Assembly (NCBI GenBank): GCA_029238555.1
Contig: JAQWFV010000090.1
Span: forward strand, 1 to 18,476
Source of the DNA: Flavobacteriaceae bacterium
GTDB lineage: Bacteria; Bacteroidota; Bacteroidia; Flavobacteriales; Flavobacteriaceae
Length of the DNA stretch: 18,476 bases
Reading direction: 5' to 3'
In this document: one piece after another, positions 15,675 through 18,476 of the stretch
Position numbering within the stretch: position 1 is the first letter of the stretch
Layout of the letters: the number at the start of each line of letters is the position of its first letter
Translations under genes and position numbers: made by a program
The notes under the pieces: generated by a model
What the model saw: only the letters and a program-made list of their open reading frames with translations
Databases searched by the model: none
Told to the model about the DNA's origin: nothing

Positions 15675-16421
15675 CTAGTCTTTGGAGTTGTTAATGAAAT
15701 CCCTACTCTGATTAACTAAAAAATCAATCAGTTGGAACTCATTTTTTTTCTTAAGTAAATGCTGTGGGCTAACCTTGCTGTCTAAATAGTAAAGAAATGG
15801 TTCTATTTGTTCTGGAGATAACTTGAGATCTTCAATAAAAAAACGGTCTTCATAAATTACCCTTAATGCTTCTGACATTTTTAAAACTGGAACAGCAGTA
15901 GTAGTATTAGCATTTTTAGACTGAAACAACAATTTAAAAATATTAACAAAATCTAACCCATTTTGCATGCCCTTCACAGCACCTGCTTCTGCAATATTAT
16001 CTACTTCAGAACTTCGGTCTATTTCATAATCATAGCCCTTGAACTTTTCACTCTTTAAGGCTAAAAATTTCTCCGTATTCTCTGGACCTACTACAACCTC
16101 TTCTAAAGCAGTTACTTTCTCCTCTACAGCAACTACCAACCGCCTATTTTTCAAAATTTCTGCGGTGATCAATACCGCAGTGATTTTATAATTGACCGCT
16201 GTAAAAACCAATTCGTCCCCTTCAGCTACTTCAATTTCAAAAGAGCCCTCCTGGTCTGTAATAGTTGCTAAACCAGCAGTGGTATTCAACACGTTTTCAT
16301 TGACCACATTGCTCCCTCTATACATTACCTTACCCTTAAGAGGCACCCTGTCTTGAGACCAGAGACTCAGGGAAATTAAAAGAAAAAAAGAGCACAACAA
16401 ATAAGTCTTTTTAAGTATCAT
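15675..16421 (-). CDS. CarboxypepD_reg-like domain exported protein, paralogue of the next gene
   Basis: The 248-residue protein has a clear signal peptide (about 1-22, ending LWSQ). A CarboxypepD_reg-like beta-sandwich follows (about 27-110: LKGKVMYRGSNVV, TTAGLATITDQEGSFEI, and a VEEKVTALEEVVVG segment at the end). A helical C-terminal region with FLYYLDSKVSPQHLL and FLVNQSRDFINN corresponds to the same region of its downstream neighbour, which lies 45 bp away. It is the first gene of the minus-strand envelope group and is divergent from the dipeptidase E gene over 124 bp. No catalytic motif is visible. The role is unknown; the domain usually mediates protein contacts at the cell surface. 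Confidence 0.85.
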   Translation of the reverse strand: MILKKTYLLCSFFLLISLSLWSQDRVPLKGKVMYRGSNVVNENVLNTTAGLATITDQEGSFEIEVAEGDELVFTAVNYKITAVLITAEILKNRRLVVAVEEKVTALEEVVVGPENTEKFLALKSEKFKGYDYEIDRSSEVDNIAEAGAVKGMQNGLDFVNIFKLLFQSKNANTTTAVPVLKMSEALRVIYEDRFFIEDLKLSPEQIEPFLYYLDSKVSPQHLLKKKNEFQLIDFLVNQSRDFINNSKD

Positions 16422-16447
16422 ACATCAATATATTTCATGCCAAAGAC

Positions 16448-16484
16448 ATGGGTTAGTGGTTATATTAGTATAAAGAAAACCCAT
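16448..16484. other. Inverted repeat in the divergent promoter region (possible operator)
   Basis: ATGGGTT (16448-16454) and AACCCAT (16478-16484) are perfect 7-base arms separated by 23 bases. They lie in the 124-bp region between the CarboxypepD_reg-like gene (-) and dipeptidase E (+). The arms are not followed by a T tract, so a terminator is unlikely. A dimeric regulator site is possible, but in AT-rich DNA a 7-base match can arise by chance. Confidence 0.3.
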
Positions 16485-16545
16485 CTTAGTTAGAAATAAA
16501 AAAATAGGATGGCCAAACTTTTGTTAATTTGCAAAAAAAATAGTC

Positions 16546-17253
16546 TTGAAACATCTTATACTTGCCAGTACCAGCACATTACCCGATGAAAAGTATTTGG
16601 CTTATTTACTCCCCGAGCTTGAAACTTTTTTTAAAAATGTCACTACCATCACTTTTATTCCATACGCTAGACCAAATGGAATTAGTCACGACCACTACAC
16701 CAGACACGTGTCTCAAGCATTTTCCAAAATAGGAAAAAAAGTAAAAGGGCTTCACGAATACAAAGACCCTATCGAAGGGATATCCAAGGCAGAAGCAATT
16801 TTTACTGGAGGAGGAAATACCTTTGTCTTGGTCAAAGCCCTGTACGACTTAGGCATTATTGCTGCTTTAAAAAATGCGCTTATAGGAGGCGTACCTTATT
16901 TGGGCTGTAGTGCTGGAAGTAACATCATTGGACAAAGCATGCACACCACTAATGATATGCCTATTACTATGCCAAAGGATTTCAGAACTATTGGCCTTAT
17001 CCCTTATAATATTAATGCACACTACCTAGATCCAATACCACACTTAAAGCACAATGGAGAGAGCAGAGAAACTAGGATAAAGGAATTCCACACCTATCAT
17101 GACACCGACGTCATTGGACTTCGGGAAGGAAGTTATTTAGAAGTGATTAATCAGGACATATTCCTAAGAGGTCCCCATACAGCTCGATTATTTCAAAAAA
17201 ACCAAGAAGCTGCAGAAGTCTCTCAAATAGAGCGCAAAGCAATGGATTTATAA
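16546..17253 (+). CDS. pepE: Dipeptidase E (alpha-aspartyl dipeptidase, peptidase S51)
   Basis: The 235-residue cytoplasmic serine peptidase cleaves dipeptides with N-terminal aspartate. The nucleophile elbow is GCSAGSN (120-126, Ser122), preceded by TGGGNTFVLVKAL (88-99). The probable catalytic His159 is in NINAHYLDP. The C-terminal IGLREGSYLEV and RGPHTARLF match the family. The start is TTG at 16546; no in-frame ATG upstream fits, and the N-terminus MKHLILASTSTLP aligns well with the E. coli PepE start (LLLLSNSTLP). The 17 bases before the start are very A-rich, a common translation signal in this phylum. An imperfect -7 box (TTAATTTG) lies near 16525-16532. The neighbours give no further hint. 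Confidence 0.93.
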   Translation: MKHLILASTSTLPDEKYLAYLLPELETFFKNVTTITFIPYARPNGISHDHYTRHVSQAFSKIGKKVKGLHEYKDPIEGISKAEAIFTGGGNTFVLVKALYDLGIIAALKNALIGGVPYLGCSAGSNIIGQSMHTTNDMPITMPKDFRTIGLIPYNINAHYLDPIPHLKHNGESRETRIKEFHTYHDTDVIGLREGSYLEVINQDIFLRGPHTARLFQKNQEAAEVSQIERKAMDL

Positions 17254-17279
17254 ACACTTCTAAAACACTTAAACACCCA

Positions 17280-17308
17280 TTTAAGTCTTTTAAAAGAATT
17301 GACTTAAA
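17280..17308. other. Perfect 8-base inverted repeat after dipeptidase E
   Basis: TTTAAGTC (17280-17287) and GACTTAAA (17301-17308) are separated by 13 bases. The hairpin has no T tract behind it, so it is a weak terminator candidate for pepE at best. A second small hairpin, AGTCT/AGACT, lies at 17333-17347. The 174-bp gap between pepE and the fibre gene holds no visible open frame and no exact -7 box. Confidence 0.3.
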
Positions 17309-17427
17309 AACCAGCCGTTTTAATCAAAAAATAGTCTTTTTGAGACTTTAACAGATAAAAAGACCCTCTTTATCTTATTTTCTGATATTACAATCAATTG
17401 GATGTTACCTTATAGAAAAGTGACAAT

Positions 17428-18476
17428 ATGAAGTCTTTATTTTTTATAGGTTTAACGCTACTATATTCCTGTATTACCTCAGCCCAGGTAAAAATAGGAG
17501 GAGATCCTGAAACGATTCATCCCCACTCACTTTTAGAATTAAAAAGCCACACAAAAGCATTGATCTTAACGGTTGTCACTGACAATGAAATGCGTTCTAT
17601 TAGACCTCTTAGCGGCGCCTTAGTGTATAATATTGATCAAAACTGCGTATTTTACTACCACCAAAGGTGGATGCCCCTATGCGAGTTCATCCCTCCAACA
17701 ACACCCACTCCTGCAAGCTTCCAAAATATCTCAGAAAATAATTTTTTATTTACAAGCAGTAGCGGAGAACAGACCCTTATTGAGGTACCCCCAATAAATC
17801 ACCAGCATGAAAATATCCCAACAGCTATTTTGAGCCATACGCATGAAAACGAAAACTTCGCTTTAAACAATCACAGTCATGAAACCCCAAACTTTGCATT
17901 AATAAATCACACCCACGATTTTCCGCTCACAACAACGGCTTCTCACACCCATGATTTTCCGCTCACAACAACGGCTTCCCACACCCATGAAATACCAGAC
18001 TATGCATTAATAGATCACTCACACACCACATCCAACACAATTAATACAACAAATTCAAACCAAGGACTACACCCACTAGACAGTCTTCAATTAAACCTAT
18101 TTAGACAGGGAACTACAGGAAGTCTATGGCATACTGAAAGCAATGGTGTGGTGGGTGAGATAAAAAATAAAAGCCTGAGCACATTGGCTGTGTTTTGGGA
18201 CCAAGACAAACAAAGACTGGGAATTGGGACCACTAATCCCACAAATAAATTACATGTGGCAGGAGAAATTAGAAGCCAAGGATTTTCCAATTCAAACGGA
18301 AGTCAGAACGAGCCCAGTTATAGTTTTAAGTCAGACACCAATACAGGTATATTCAGAGCGGCAGCAGATCAGTTGGCTTTTAGCACAAAAGGGCAAGAAA
18401 AAATGAGGCTCACTAAGGAAGGTCATTTGGCTATTGGAATATCTGCTACAAACTCCTTTTTAGAGGTCAATGGGGC
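17428..18476 (+). CDS. Exported fibre-like surface protein with periodic HxH motifs (3' partial)
   Basis: The frame is open from the ATG at 17428 to the window end, 349 codons plus two bases. Residues 1-20 form a Sec signal peptide ending in SAQ. The next segment (VKIGGDPETIHPHSLLELKS, then PLSGALVYNID and a WMPLCE end) is a common N-terminal module of Bacteroidota surface proteins. Residues 125-199 hold seven His-x-His motifs with an exact 12-residue period, first His at 125, 137, 149, 161, 173, 185 and 197. Further on come RLGIGTTNPTNKLHVAG (about 263-279) and SDTNTGIFRAAADQLAFST (about 302-320), which resemble the repeats of phage tail fibres and S74-chaperoned fibre proteins. It is probably a trimeric extracellular fibre or adhesin. 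The C-terminus, where an S74-type chaperone domain would be expected, is outside the window. Base composition does not stand out from its neighbours. Confidence 0.85.
   Translation, partial: MKSLFFIGLTLLYSCITSAQVKIGGDPETIHPHSLLELKSHTKALILTVVTDNEMRSIRPLSGALVYNIDQNCVFYYHQRWMPLCEFIPPTTPTPASFQNISENNFLFTSSSGEQTLIEVPPINHQHENIPTAILSHTHENENFALNNHSHETPNFALINHTHDFPLTTTASHTHDFPLTTTASHTHEIPDYALIDHSHTTSNTINTTNSNQGLHPLDSLQLNLFRQGTTGSLWHTESNGVVGEIKNKSLSTLAVFWDQDKQRLGIGTTNPTNKLHVAGEIRSQGFSNSNGSQNEPSYSFKSDTNTGIFRAAADQLAFSTKGQEKMRLTKEGHLAIGISATNSFLEVNG
17908..17979 (+). repeat. Two tandem 36-bp in-frame repeats in the HxH region
   Basis: The unit 17908-17943 is repeated at 17944-17979 with only two differences, both silent (CAC/CAT and TCT/TCC). 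Each unit encodes HTHDFPLTTTAS. The next unit (from 17980) keeps only the beginning, HTH. The near identity shows a recent duplication inside an older 12-residue periodic array. Confidence 0.95.

Noticed and set aside
17908..17979. 36-bp direct repeats as a possible CRISPR array
   Set aside because: The copies are adjacent with no spacers, are in frame, and encode a periodic protein motif.
18087..18406. Short open frames on both strands inside the fibre gene
   Set aside because: They overlap the long signal-peptide-bearing frame, which has clear family features.

Overview
The window looks like chromosomal DNA of a marine-type member of the Bacteroidota, family Flavobacteriaceae. The DNA is AT-rich, Shine-Dalgarno motifs are absent, and several genes are preceded by a TAnnTTTG box, the -7 element of Bacteroidota promoters. 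The gene families also fit: lpxK-Nif3-coiled-coil block, DUF6702, CarboxypepD_reg-like proteins, a secreted M1 peptidase of the GMEYP type, and a surface protein that begins 'AQVKIGG' after its signal peptide. No rRNA, tRNA, insertion sequence, CRISPR array or integrase was seen.

Layout. 1-483: 3' end of a hybrid sensor kinase whose receiver domain overlaps lpxK tail to tail. 420-3144: lpxK (-) is divergent from a Nif3-like gene and a coiled-coil 'zinc-ribbon' gene (+), closed by a strong terminator. 3300-6947: a compact plus-strand light-repair operon made of a flavin reductase, a 47-residue four-cysteine DUF2256 protein, a DASH cryptochrome and an iron-sulfur (6-4)-type photolyase. 6933-7061: degenerate repeats. 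7088-10163 (-): a short ClpP, an MFS transporter and kynureninase. 10270-10911 (+): an O-methyltransferase. 10904-11755 (-): PAP2 phosphatase and TatA. 11856-16421 (-): M1 peptidase, DUF6702 protein and two related CarboxypepD_reg-like proteins. 16546-17253 (+): dipeptidase E with a TTG start. 17428 to the end (+): the N-terminal 349 residues of a secreted fibre-like protein.

How the genes work together. The clearest module is light-driven DNA repair: two different flavin photolyase/cryptochromes made together with a flavin reductase and a small probable zinc protein. The minus-strand block 11856-16421 is a cell-envelope group, mostly with Sec signal peptides. The TatA/PAP2 pair sits beside it but appears to have its own promoter, which would give a leaderless tatA mRNA.

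The most unusual item is the last gene. It has seven His-x-His motifs spaced exactly 12 residues apart, followed by phage-tail-fibre-like repeats, in a protein with a Sec signal peptide. HxH motifs in trimeric phage fibres bind metal along the fibre axis, so this may be a metal-stabilised surface fibre. Secondary oddities are a zinc-ribbon protein that has lost all four cysteines, a Nif3 protein without the usual insertion domain, and a ClpP without the usual axial-loop N-terminus.
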